From: Clostridia bacterium
Lineage (GTDB): Bacteria > Bacillota > Clostridia > Oscillospirales > Acutalibacteraceae
Direction of reading: 5' to 3'
DNA: 64,000 nucleotides
NCBI GenBank assembly: GCA_017517665.1
Contig: JAFWYP010000041.1
Span: forward strand, 1 to 64,000
The notes below the pieces were generated by a model that did no database searches, was not told where the DNA came from, and was given only the letters and a program-made list of their open reading frames with translations. Both the position numbers and the translations under genes were made by a program. Of this stretch, positions 15,200-24,375 are shown in pieces. How positions within the stretch are numbered: position 1 is the stretch's first letter; the number at the start of each line of letters is the position of its first letter.

Positions 15200-16597
15200 A
15201 TGAAAACTGTCGAAAAAATATTAAAAGGTGAAAAACGCCAATTGGAGAAACTCGGAAAAATGCAGAAGAGAAGCTCGGGCAGCAGATATTTTCTGATTCT
15301 GCTTGTGCTTATTGCGATAGTCAACATTCTCGATGAAGTAACGAGCAATCTGACCGTTACCGTGCAGTCATCGTTTGTTACGGAGTTTTTCGTCAACAAT
15401 CCCTTTATGGGCAAATATTATACATATGAAGACGGACTTGCTTTTCATTCGGGTATAGGTGTATTTACGTATGTTCTCGGACTTTTTACACCGTTTTATA
15501 AAGCACTTGCCGATAAATGGGGCAGAAAACCGCTGTTTGCAATTTCAACCCTCGGAATGGCATTGGGTCTGCTGGTTATCCATCTTTCGTCAAGCTACAT
15601 AATGTTCCTTGTCGGTTTTGCGATTATCAGCTTCTTCATGGGACATGATATCCAGATTATCTATATTCTTGAAGAAGCACCCGATAAGCACCGCGCGAAG
15701 ATTTACAGCTTCCTCAAAAGCTTCGGTATTCTCGGTGTTATTCTTATCCCTACTCTCCGTGATATGCTTATGGGCAATGATGCAACAAAATGGCGCGAAA
15801 TTTTCCTTGTTCCCGCACTTATCGGATTTGCGGCGGTTGTGCTTGTTATTCTTTTTGCAAAGGATACAAAGGTTTTCATCGGAGAAAGAATCGAATATCT
15901 TTCCCGTTCTTATGAAGAAAGACAGGCTGAAAAGGCGCTCAAAAAGCAGCAGAAGCAGGCGCAGAGAAATCAGTCGGGCGTTTTCAACGGTGTTAAATAT
16001 ATTTTCTCAAACAAAGATACGAAAATGCTCATTATTTCCCACATCATTTTTGATGCGGCAATGCCTGCAATCGCTCTTTATTTTGAATCGTCAATGCACC
16101 GTGCGGGAATGAGCACAAGCGATATCACAAAGGCCTTGTTTATGGTTCCCGTGATTTATGCAACAATAACTTTCCTTTCGGGATTTATCGCCGATAAAGC
16201 TGGCAGAAAAACAACCGTTACTCTTTTCTCTGCAACCTGCGTTATCGGATACAGCCTTTTTGTTGCAGGTATTCTGAATGGCTGGAATCCTTATCTTGTC
16301 GGTTCTTTGGCGGGTCTTTATCAGGGCTCATACTGGATTGGCAGAGATTACATGAATGTTATGATGACTGAAAAAGTGCCTACGGATATCCGTGCATCTG
16401 TTGTGGGTGCTGAAGGTTTGCTTGTTATCATCGGACTTGTTTTCGGATACGGAGCAACAATATTGGGCATGACATTTATTCCTATCTGGTGGGCATGCCT
16501 TGCGGCTTCCGTTCCGACGGTTTCGGTTGCAGCGATTATGTTTGTTCTTAAGGTTAAGGAAACCAAAGGCGCAAATCTTGATGAAATAGAGGGGTAA
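15200..16597 (+). CDS. MFS transporter
   Basis: 465 aa. Start at ATG 15200 (GAGG at 15189) rather than an upstream in-frame ATG lacking an RBS. About 12 hydrophobic helices, with MFS motif A (ADKWGRKPL) after TM2 and its repeat (ADKAGRKTT) in the second half. A basic loop (EERQAEKALKKQQKQ) separates the two halves. It is followed after 5 bp by a phosphodiesterase gene, so a phosphorylated or nucleotide-linked substrate is possible; the true substrate is unknown. Confidence 0.8.
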   Translation: MKTVEKILKGEKRQLEKLGKMQKRSSGSRYFLILLVLIAIVNILDEVTSNLTVTVQSSFVTEFFVNNPFMGKYYTYEDGLAFHSGIGVFTYVLGLFTPFYKALADKWGRKPLFAISTLGMALGLLVIHLSSSYIMFLVGFAIISFFMGHDIQIIYILEEAPDKHRAKIYSFLKSFGILGVILIPTLRDMLMGNDATKWREIFLVPALIGFAAVVLVILFAKDTKVFIGERIEYLSRSYEERQAEKALKKQQKQAQRNQSGVFNGVKYIFSNKDTKMLIISHIIFDAAMPAIALYFESSMHRAGMSTSDITKALFMVPVIYATITFLSGFIADKAGRKTTVTLFSATCVIGYSLFVAGILNGWNPYLVGSLAGLYQGSYWIGRDYMNVMMTEKVPTDIRASVVGAEGLLVIIGLVFGYGATILGMTFIPIWWACLAASVPTVSVAAIMFVLKVKETKGANLDEIEG

Positions 16598-16602
16598 ATG
16601 CA

Positions 16603-17367
16603 ATGAAAGTTATAATGATTCTTCCCGACGGAATGCGACCCGATTCTCTCGCAAATATTGAAAAAGCGCAGAAAATAATAAAAGAATCTTCTTATTCTTT
16701 GGATGCGGAAACCGTTTCTCCTTCGGTCACTCTGCCTTGCCATATTTCGCTTTTCCACAGCGTTACTCCCGCAAGACACGGAACAACAACAAACACCTAT
16801 ATGCCGCAGGTCAGACCCGTTGACGGTCTTTGCGAGGTGCTGAAAAAGGTTGATAAGAAGTGTGCAATTTTTTATAACTGGGAGGAAATCCGCGATGTTT
16901 CGCGCCCGAATTCTCTTGCGCATTCGTGCTTTTATGCAGGCAGAAGAATAGGCTATAAGCAGGCGGGGGAGGAACTTACCGATGCCGCAATTGAGTATCT
17001 GAAAAAATACGATACCGATTTTACATTTATCTATTTCGGTTATCCCGATATGCAGGGGCATAATTTCGGCTGGATGACGGATGAATACATGGAGGCTGTT
17101 GAAAGCTGCTGGGATAATATCCAAAAGCTTATGAATGCTCTCGGTGACGAATATACATATATTATAACAGCCGACCACGGCGGACATGACAGAACTCACG
17201 GCACGGAAATGCCCGAGGATATGCTTATTCCCGTTATGATCAAGGGCAGGGATTTTGAAGCGGGAAGGATTCTTGAAAATGTTAATATCATTGACCTTGC
17301 ACCTACAGTTGCAAAGCTTCTCGGAGTTGAGCCGGACAATGAATGGGAAGGCAAATCGCTGATATAA
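16603..17367 (+). CDS. Alkaline-phosphatase-fold phosphodiesterase (NPP-like)
   Basis: 254 aa, compact. Metal and nucleophile motifs of type I phosphodiesterase/nucleotide pyrophosphatases: LPDGMRPDS near the N-terminus, SPSVTLPCHISLFH with the nucleophilic Thr, FGYPDMQGHNFGW, TADHGGHDRTHGT and a C-terminal DLAPTVAKLLG. No signal peptide, so it acts in the cytosol, probably on a product imported by the MFS protein encoded just upstream. Confidence 0.85.
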   Translation: MKVIMILPDGMRPDSLANIEKAQKIIKESSYSLDAETVSPSVTLPCHISLFHSVTPARHGTTTNTYMPQVRPVDGLCEVLKKVDKKCAIFYNWEEIRDVSRPNSLAHSCFYAGRRIGYKQAGEELTDAAIEYLKKYDTDFTFIYFGYPDMQGHNFGWMTDEYMEAVESCWDNIQKLMNALGDEYTYIITADHGGHDRTHGTEMPEDMLIPVMIKGRDFEAGRILENVNIIDLAPTVAKLLGVEPDNEWEGKSLI

Positions 17368-17375
17368 AAAAATAA

Positions 17376-17402
17376 CCCTCTGTCGCAAGACAGAGGGAAT
17401 TT
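17376..17402. terminator. Terminator
   Basis: CCCTCTGTC / GACAGAGGG stem with a GCAA tetraloop, then AATTTTT. Serves the convergent genes ending at 17367 and 17416. Confidence 0.85.
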
Positions 17403-17415
17403 TTATGCTGTTTGA

Positions 17416-17952
17416 TTATTCAGCTGCAACAGGAAGTTCGATGTCACCGAGATTTTCTGTAACAAAACCGATAACCTTTTCAAAAGCGGGCTTAATCTTT
17501 TCAACGATACCGCCGAGGTCGATGCTGCCGAGAGCATCTGTAACCTTACCGAGAAGGCCTTCCCAGTCAACACCCTTGAGGAAATCAAGAATCTTGATGA
17601 GGATGTCAGCAACGTCCTTGCCTACTGTTGTTACGAGTTTGCAATCGTTTTCGAGGTGTGCTGCATATGCTTCCTGATTAGCATAGCCTGCGCCGCAGTA
17701 CTTGCATTCACCTGCACCCTTGGGGCAAGTTGCTTTATGTGCTTCGAGGTTAGCTTCAGCAACCTTTGCTGCGCAGTACGGGCAGTCTTTGTACTGTTCA
17801 AGGCAACCGCTGTTCATGTGAGCAGAGTATGATTTTTCGTCGCCGAAAACAGCGAAGCAAACGCCGCATTCATAATTGCTTGCTGCGAAGCCTACAACTG
17901 ATACTGAAAGAGCGATGATAAGTGCGAGGAGAAGCGATACAAACTTTTTCAT
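17416..17952 (-). CDS. Secreted protein with three C2HC zinc-finger-like motifs
   Basis: 178 aa with a classical cleavable signal peptide (MKKFVSLLLALIIALS, AxA before residue 25). The mature part has three finger-like units: CGVC-x12-H-x4-C, CPYC-x11-H-x3-C and CKYC-x12-H-x4-C. About 70 residues of amphipathic helix follow (VADILIKILDFLKGVD), with no anchor. A paralogue with two fingers and a membrane anchor lies at 48908. Metal-binding fingers outside the cell are uncommon; metal capture or structural roles are possible. RBS AAAGGACAG. Confidence 0.65.
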   Translation of the reverse strand: MKKFVSLLLALIIALSVSVVGFAASNYECGVCFAVFGDEKSYSAHMNSGCLEQYKDCPYCAAKVAEANLEAHKATCPKGAGECKYCGAGYANQEAYAAHLENDCKLVTTVGKDVADILIKILDFLKGVDWEGLLGKVTDALGSIDLGGIVEKIKPAFEKVIGFVTENLGDIELPVAAE

Positions 17953-18057
17953 TTTTGTGTCTGTCCTTTCGTTTTTTAGTTTAGCATTATACTAAATCTA
18001 TACAATATTAGCACCTTTTGTTTCTTTTGTCAATATAAATTAATTGATAATTTATTA

Positions 18058-19913
18058 TTAACCCCAGTTGAACGGTCTGTCCATGAAATCAACGGAGTCT
18101 TTGTCCTGGGGAATTATTCCGAATGATGAAACCCTGTCAAGCCCGTGGGCTTTGAAATCGTCATAAAGCTTTTCATTTTCCTTGAGTCTTAAAGGATTGA
18201 GGAAAATATATTCGCCCATGAAAAGATTTGCTTTATAGTATCTCCAGCTTAATTCCGCAACCTCAATGTTGAATTTTTGTTCTTCCGTTACATCGGAATT
18301 CAGTGCAAGGTCAAAGAGAAGGTCGCTCTTTGCAACCGTATAGGGTGAGCAGAAGCAGCCTGATAATGCCAGTCAAAGTCAAATGCGTGTGCGGTTGCTT
18401 TTGTCTGTGCGGTTTGAAGGTCAATATATTCCTTTATATAAGGTGCGGCTTCTTCACCGTAGAATGCCTTGAGGAAATCGTTCATGTGATATTCAACATC
18501 GCAGTCAACATCCCATTGGAGCTTGCAGAGAAGATAGTTGCGAAGCTCGTTGAAGGCGGCATAGTGACCGTCGCCGCAGTTGTAGATGTAGCCTGTTATG
18601 CCGATATCGTGCATATATTTCATTGTAGACTGCATGGTTTCAAAGTTTGAGAAAAACTGTGCGGTGTTGAGGAAATTTATAGTGTAATCATAGATATATG
18701 TTGTGTCCGCAACCTTGACCCAGTTTGCAAAATCCTCGGCAATCTGCGGATTGGGGTCGCCGTAAAGCATATCAAAGGTTTCATTTTCTATTCCGTCCAT
18801 TGCGCCGCACTCGGTGATGGGATGACTTCTGCACGCCTTATGAAGTCCGCAGAGCACGGGTGCAACATTTTCGTTGCAGCGAAGGGACAAATCCGTGGGA
18901 GGTCTGTCGGTTTCGTTATATGCATAGAAGGTGAACATGAAATCGGGGAATTCATCATCGAGCGCATCTGCAAAATTATTCGTAAAAATAATTGTCGGCG
19001 CGCATACAGTGCCGTATTTTTCGTAGAGTGCCTCGCATGATTCGCAGCGACAGTAATTCATGTTGTCCTTCTGACCGATATGGATATATTTTGAATCTCT
19101 TTCGCACTCGAGAATGGCTTTTCTTCCGTTTTCAACGGCAATCGGGAGCACATCGGGATGGGAAAGACAGACATGGTCGGTGCTTCTTGTACCGTCGGGC
19201 TGAAGAGCAAAATATTCGGGATGCTCTGAAAAAAGCGAATCAGGAACAAGAACATCGAGAGTAACGTCCCATAAAACATAGGTCAATGCACCGCCGTAAG
19301 CTTCCGCTTCATTCCAGAAGGAAACATTCATTTTTGTTCTTGCGCGGTGAGCATCGTTTGTGCCCTGGGTGTCATTTCTGCGAACGGAAAATGAGGGGAC
19401 AACCGTGCGGTCGAGGTTTGCATCAACGGCAATATCTTTGTTTTCGGGAACAACCTCAAGGGTTGGTGTAAACCAGCGTACTCCGAAGTGTTCTTCAATG
19501 AGGGTGTAAACACCGTAGAGCGTTCCTCTGTTGCTTCCGCCCGATATATAAAGGTTGCCCGAATCGGCTTTGAGAGTGAATGCATCAGCATCAAGGTTTT
19601 CGCCGATGCCGAGAATAATTGCATTCTGACTGTCTGCAAGTTCGCTTTCGGTTATGTGGTCAAGCTCCGCACCGCTGATTTTTTCGATATATGTCTGCAA
19701 TTCATCAACTGCGGTGAGTATGCACTCGTCGGGATTTTCTTCGGTGACGATAACATAATCCGTTTCGCCGTTTTCAACAATATACATCGGGGTTGTTATT
19801 TCGGGTGCAATATAATCGTTTCCGCCGTAGTCGATGTTTGTGTTGAGGGGAATGATTCCCACGGCAAAAAGAAGAACCTCAAAGAGTGAAAAAATCGCTT
19901 TGATTGTTGCCAT
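18058..19913 (-). pseudogene. DUF4838 glycoside-hydrolase-like protein, one frameshift
   Basis: The start at 19913 has AAAGGAGG. The uninterrupted frame gives about 537 residues: a hydrophobic N-terminus without an AxA site, an alpha-glucuronidase/hexosaminidase-type N-domain (NRGTLYGVYTLIEEHFGVRW), then the DUF4838 body (HIGQKDNMNYCRCESC, NCGDGHYAAFNELRNYLLCKLQWD). Near 18345-18360 the frame shifts. The other frame continues (YTVAKSDLLFDLALNSD) for about 95 more residues to TAA at 18058. Either one base has been gained or lost recently or this is a sequencing error; the rest looks intact. Family members are linked to host-glycan use. Confidence 0.75.
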
Positions 19914-20034
19914 ATGTTCAGCCTCCTTTATGCTTTGATATTATCATATACGCAATTACTTTTCAAGACCAATCCTTTGAGCTTGACTTTTTTTATTCTT
20001 TAAACTATATTTAAAGTATCAGGAGGCGGTTTCT

Positions 20035-22293
20035 ATGTGGAAAATAATCAGAATTTTTGTTTCCGTGTTTGTTGCATTTGAAACTCTGTTTACGGGTATC
20101 TTCGGCGGAGTTATGCCCAAAAGCGTTGATATGCCCGAAGCCACTGCAGGGGAATATACCAAATATGTTGACCCGTTTATCGGCACGGGCGGCACTCCGT
20201 GGACCTGCGGCATGGTAAGTCCTGCGGCAACGGTGCCTTTCGGTGCGGTCAGACTCGGACCCGACACAACCTTTCTCGGCGGCATTTATATCACAAAAAT
20301 GAATACCTCGGGTTACTACTATGAGCAGGCACACATCAAAGGCTTCAGCCATTCAAGACTTTCGGGCACGGGTGCTGAAGACTACAGCCATTTCAGGGTT
20401 ACACCTGCAATCGGAGATAATAAGCCTGCGGTTATGACATATTCGCATTCTGACGAAACCGCTGCTCCCGGTTACTATGCGGTTTATCTTCCCACGGTCG
20501 GATGTCTTGCGGAAATGACTGCGGATACACACACGGGCATCCACCGCTACACGTTTGACACGGATAAGGATGCGAGACTTTATATTGATGTAACAAGCGC
20601 AAATTCAAACAAAACATCAAAAGACGGCAAGGTTTCATATGATAAAGAAACGGGAATCATCACGGGCAGTTGTATTCTTGACGGCCAGTTTGCAGGCAGA
20701 TTTGACGGTCTTCCCGCATATTTCGCCGCAGTTGCCGATAAACCTGTAAAATCATTTGAAATAAAAGAAGAAGACGGCAAGGTCGGTATTGACCTCAACT
20801 TCGGCGAGCTTAAAGATGAGAGCGTTGAGCTTAAAATGGGCATCAGTTATGTAAGTGTTGAAAATGCGCTTCTCAATCTTAAAGAGGAAACCGACGGCAA
20901 GAATTTTGATGCCGTAAGAGAAAAAGCGGTCAAATCATGGGATGAACGTCTTTCAACAATCAAAATCGCTTCCGACGATGATGAAATAAAGACAGTTTTC
21001 TATACTGCACTCTATCACGCAATGATAATGCCGACGGATTTCACCGATGTCAACGGCGAATATCTCGGCTTTGATAAGCAGGCACACACTGCGGAAGGAT
21101 TTACATACAGAACGGATATGTCTCTCTGGGATACCTGCAGAACAACTCATCCGCTTTACACACTAATTGCTCAGGATATTCAGACCGACTGCCTCAACAG
21201 CCTTGTCAACATGGCTCAGCAGGGCGGCGGAAATCTTCCCCGCTGGCCCATGGGTGCAGGATATTCGAGCTCGATGTTCGGCGATTCCGCAAACATCGTT
21301 ATTGCCGAAAGCTATCTCAAGGGAATAACCGATTTTGATGTTGAAGCGGCATATGAGGCGATGAAGTATTCATCTGAAAACGCTGTCAGCAGAGCAGGCA
21401 GAGAAAACATTGAATTATATAATCAGTACGGATATATTCCCAATGATATCGAGGGAGTCAGAAAATCCGTTGCCTGCACTCTTGAATATGCATGGCAGGA
21501 TGCCGCAATCGCTTCTCTTGCAAAGACACTTGGAAAGGAAGACGATTTCAAGCGATACACAGAGAAATCCATGTATTATAAAAATGTATTCAATCCCGAA
21601 ACAAAGTATTTCCAGGCAAGAAATGCCGACGGCTCGTTTGTATGGAATTTCAGTCCCTATATAACCGAATTCTATGATGCCGTTATGATAAAGAAATTTG
21701 CAAACTGCTATTCCGAGGGCAGTGCAAGACATTGGAGATGGGCGGCACAGCATGATATCGAAGGCATGATTGAGCTTTTCGGCTCGGAAGAATATTTCGT
21801 AAGCGAGCTTGAAGATTTCATGGAAGATGCATCTCTCACAAGAGCTGCAATCGACCCGGGTCACGGCTACTGGATAGGCAATCAGCACGATATCCACACA
21901 CCCTATCTTTTCAATAATGCAGGCAGACCTGACCTCACGCAGAAATGGGTGCGCTGGACTCTCAAAAACCGTTTCAGCGATGATATCAACGGTCTTGACG
22001 GCAATGATGACGGCGGTACAACCAGCACATGGTATGTTTTCTCCGCGCTCGGCTTCTATCCTCTTGCAGGTACGGATAAATACTGGGTTGGTTCACCGAA
22101 TGTTGATTCGGCTGAAATCGCCCTTTCAAACGGAAACACTCTCAAGATAACCGCAAATAATCAGAGCGACAAGAATATTTATGTGAGCAGCGTAACTCTC
22201 AACGGCAAGGCTGTTGACGGATTCTACGTCACACACGAACAGCTCATGAACGGCGGCGAGCTTGTTTTCAATATGACTGATAAAGCAAACTGA
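20035..22293 (+). CDS. GH92 alpha-mannosidase-family enzyme
   Basis: 752 aa. RBS AGGAGG. N-terminal hydrophobic segment, then the GH92 signature YVDPFIGTGG, PFGAVRLGPDT and SGTGAEDYSHF in the N-domain. The alpha/alpha barrel has DTCRTTHPLYTL, and the Asp pair region GLDGNDDGGTTSTWY (Asp658, Asp659) supplies the base and Ca2+ ligands. Where most mannosidases of the family have GNEP/GNE with the acid Glu, this protein reads IGNQHDIHTPYLFN, with Gln617. Mannosyl-phosphate hydrolases of this family are reported, as I recall, to carry Gln there, so the substrate may be a mannose-1-phosphodiester. Probably surface-exposed. Confidence 0.85.
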   Translation: MWKIIRIFVSVFVAFETLFTGIFGGVMPKSVDMPEATAGEYTKYVDPFIGTGGTPWTCGMVSPAATVPFGAVRLGPDTTFLGGIYITKMNTSGYYYEQAHIKGFSHSRLSGTGAEDYSHFRVTPAIGDNKPAVMTYSHSDETAAPGYYAVYLPTVGCLAEMTADTHTGIHRYTFDTDKDARLYIDVTSANSNKTSKDGKVSYDKETGIITGSCILDGQFAGRFDGLPAYFAAVADKPVKSFEIKEEDGKVGIDLNFGELKDESVELKMGISYVSVENALLNLKEETDGKNFDAVREKAVKSWDERLSTIKIASDDDEIKTVFYTALYHAMIMPTDFTDVNGEYLGFDKQAHTAEGFTYRTDMSLWDTCRTTHPLYTLIAQDIQTDCLNSLVNMAQQGGGNLPRWPMGAGYSSSMFGDSANIVIAESYLKGITDFDVEAAYEAMKYSSENAVSRAGRENIELYNQYGYIPNDIEGVRKSVACTLEYAWQDAAIASLAKTLGKEDDFKRYTEKSMYYKNVFNPETKYFQARNADGSFVWNFSPYITEFYDAVMIKKFANCYSEGSARHWRWAAQHDIEGMIELFGSEEYFVSELEDFMEDASLTRAAIDPGHGYWIGNQHDIHTPYLFNNAGRPDLTQKWVRWTLKNRFSDDINGLDGNDDGGTTSTWYVFSALGFYPLAGTDKYWVGSPNVDSAEIALSNGNTLKITANNQSDKNIYVSSVTLNGKAVDGFYVTHEQLMNGGELVFNMTDKAN

Positions 22294-22294
22294 T

Positions 22295-22333
22295 AAAAAG
22301 CAGGGAATGTCATTAAGGCATTCCCTGCTTTTT
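22295..22333. terminator. Bidirectional terminator
   Basis: Perfect 14-15 bp stem (AAAAGCAGGGAATG and its complement) with A- and T-tracts, between the convergent genes at 22293 and 22337. Confidence 0.9.
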
Positions 22334-22336
22334 ACA

Positions 22337-23821
22337 TTATTTTTTGATTGTTTCCGAGATTTTTTCGGCAAGTCCTTTAAGAGAAAAATCTTTTCCTCCC
22401 GAAACGCTTTTCGCCTTGACCAAAGAATAAAAATCGCTCTTTCCAAGTTCTTTTGCAGAGATATGTTCGATTTTTTCAATAAGCTTTGCAAAGGTTTCGG
22501 TTTGTTCCGTCATAAGGTCGATATCAAATTTTTCCATTTCGTGAGTATCGCTTACAACGCAGAGATAATACGGTGCGGGAACAAGACTTATTTCGGGAAT
22601 ACGCATTGTGAAGAAATTCTGTCCTTCACCGAAATGAAGTGCATTGTGTCCTCTTAAAGTCATGGTGCGTATGTTTTTTCTGTCTTTAACTGTGTCGATA
22701 TAGAGCTTATCAACAAATTTGTTGCCCGTATAAACAAGCTCAACCTCGGGCTTGCATGTATATTTGTATTCGCCGTCAACATCACGCCACTCTTTACAGC
22801 CGAGATGCTCGATTGTGAGATTTGCAACGCATTTGAAATGGTTATCCTTGCCGTCCCATAATTCACGGTGCATTGCAAGCCAGCGTGAAGCAGACTGAAA
22901 CGCACCCGTTCTTATATCCTCAAAATGAGGCAGACGGAAATGTCCTGTTGTGAAAACAAAGATATGCGTTCTTTCAAGCGGTTGATTTTTCATGTTTTTC
23001 ATAAGCTGTAAAAGAGCAATCGGTCCGTTTTCTTCAACGCAGTTTGTGCCGTCGGTGTGGGTGTTGACAATAACGCATTCCTTTTGGTTTTTACCTTTAA
23101 TTATGCAGTAAAAGCTTTCGGTAAATGCCTTTTCTTCAATTTCCGCTTCAAGCACGAAGCGGACTTTTTTATTTTCTTTTGCCGCTTCAATAAGCTTATT
23201 ACCGTCTGATTCGCCAACCCAAAGCATGGGAATGCCCTGATAATCTGCGATGAACGAGAGATACTGACCCTTTACGCAGTCATCGTGAAGTCCCTTCCAG
23301 ATAAGAATAACAGCTTTCGCATTGGTAAGCTTTGAAACAATGCCGTAAAAACATTGAACAAAGCTTGTTATAACAGGTCCTTCGTATTTCTTTTCAAGTA
23401 CCACATTCTCGGGATAGCTTGTGCGCTTGTCAAAGGCAATTTCACTCGGCAGAAAGTTGATGTTTGCAACATTGAAAACTGCAATCTTGCCTTTTGTTTT
23501 CGGAATATCTTTTATGCCGTCAATATAAACAAGTTCTTCGGTTATACCCTCGGCAGAGGTTTCGCCCGAATAGGGGTATGCCGACGAAACGGGAACATTG
23601 ATTTTTTCATCGCCGTCAACTATTTCGATAGATGAACACTTTTCTTCCCAGCGTCTGAAATAAAACGGATCGCTGAAAATCGGAATATCCATCATTGCAA
23701 TTTCGCTTTTAAGCCAGCCTATAAAATCCGTGTGTCCTTTGCTTCCGGTAAGCCTTGTGCCGAAGGAATTCATCTTATGCATTCCCTCAAGCATTTCTTC
23801 TTTTGAAATAGTAAATTCCAT
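22337..23821 (-). CDS. M28-like peptidase-fold protein
   Basis: 494 aa, no signal peptide, RBS GGGAGG. The N-terminal 200 residues include a PA-domain-like stretch (GKIAVFNVANINFLP). The C-terminal half resembles an M28 aminopeptidase: VIVNTHTDGTNCVEENGPIALLQLMK (metal-site His and Asp region), HIFVFTTGHF and a late His (VVSDTHEMEKFD). Some metal ligands look substituted, so activity is uncertain. Known relatives sit beside carbohydrate genes. It is divergent from an XRE regulator gene. Confidence 0.6.
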   Translation of the reverse strand: MEFTISKEEMLEGMHKMNSFGTRLTGSKGHTDFIGWLKSEIAMMDIPIFSDPFYFRRWEEKCSSIEIVDGDEKINVPVSSAYPYSGETSAEGITEELVYIDGIKDIPKTKGKIAVFNVANINFLPSEIAFDKRTSYPENVVLEKKYEGPVITSFVQCFYGIVSKLTNAKAVILIWKGLHDDCVKGQYLSFIADYQGIPMLWVGESDGNKLIEAAKENKKVRFVLEAEIEEKAFTESFYCIIKGKNQKECVIVNTHTDGTNCVEENGPIALLQLMKNMKNQPLERTHIFVFTTGHFRLPHFEDIRTGAFQSASRWLAMHRELWDGKDNHFKCVANLTIEHLGCKEWRDVDGEYKYTCKPEVELVYTGNKFVDKLYIDTVKDRKNIRTMTLRGHNALHFGEGQNFFTMRIPEISLVPAPYYLCVVSDTHEMEKFDIDLMTEQTETFAKLIEKIEHISAKELGKSDFYSLVKAKSVSGGKDFSLKGLAEKISETIKK

Positions 23822-23892
23822 CTTTTGTCCTCCCTTTTACGACATATCAAATACTATAAGTACTCAACATGTCAAATTTTGTACTTTCAGTA

Positions 23893-23906
23893 TATCACAG
23901 GTGATA
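23893..23906. promoter_or_regulatory. Palindrome TATCACAGGTGATA between divergent genes
   Basis: Same 14-mer as at 4473. It lies between the M28-like gene (minus) and the XRE regulator gene (plus), a natural place for the regulator's operator. A TTGACA for the minus-strand gene lies next to it (23870-23875, complement). Confidence 0.4.
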
Positions 23907-23983
23907 AAAAAATCAATAGTCTGTAGAATATGAGCTTGAATATTTATAGACTATATACATAAAATAAAAGAGTGGTAAGTATT

Positions 23984-24322
23984 ATGAGTGAAATTGCAAA
24001 AATAATCGGAAAAAGAATACGCAACTACAGAAACAATCTCGGTCTGAGTCAGGAGAAGCTTGCCGAGCTTTCAGGCTGCCATCCGACATATATCGGGCAG
24101 ATAGGGCGAGGGGAGAAAAACGCAACTCTCGAAAGCATTGAGAAGATATCGGCGGCATTGAATATTCCTCTTTCAAAGCTTTTTGAAAAGCTCAGCGAAT
24201 CCGAAGCTTCGCAGAGAAGCATTCCTCTGGAGTGTTATGAATTCCTTTCGTCAAAATCTCCTCAGGAACAGGAAATCATATACCGCATAATTCTTGAAAT
24301 TGATAAATATAAAGAGATATAA
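23984..24322 (+). CDS. XRE-family transcriptional regulator
   Basis: 112 aa. ATG 23984 preferred to a GTG 12 bases upstream. A classical N-terminal helix-turn-helix (IGKRIRNYRNNLGLSQEKLA, then LSGCHPTYIGQIGRGEKN, ATLESIEKISAALNIPLSKLF) is followed by a short acidic helical tail ending EIDKYKEI. It probably binds its own upstream region, where a palindrome is present. Target genes are unknown. Confidence 0.85.
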   Translation: MSEIAKIIGKRIRNYRNNLGLSQEKLAELSGCHPTYIGQIGRGEKNATLESIEKISAALNIPLSKLFEKLSESEASQRSIPLECYEFLSSKSPQEQEIIYRIILEIDKYKEI

Positions 24323-24328
24323 AGCGCA

Positions 24329-24375
24329 AACCGTCCGATTCGGTCAGTCTGAATCGGACGGTTGTTTTGTTTTTT
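24329..24375. terminator. Terminator
   Basis: Perfect 13-bp stem AACCGTCCGATTC / GAATCGGACGGTT with a 9-nt loop and a GTTTTGTTTTTT tail. Confidence 0.9.
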
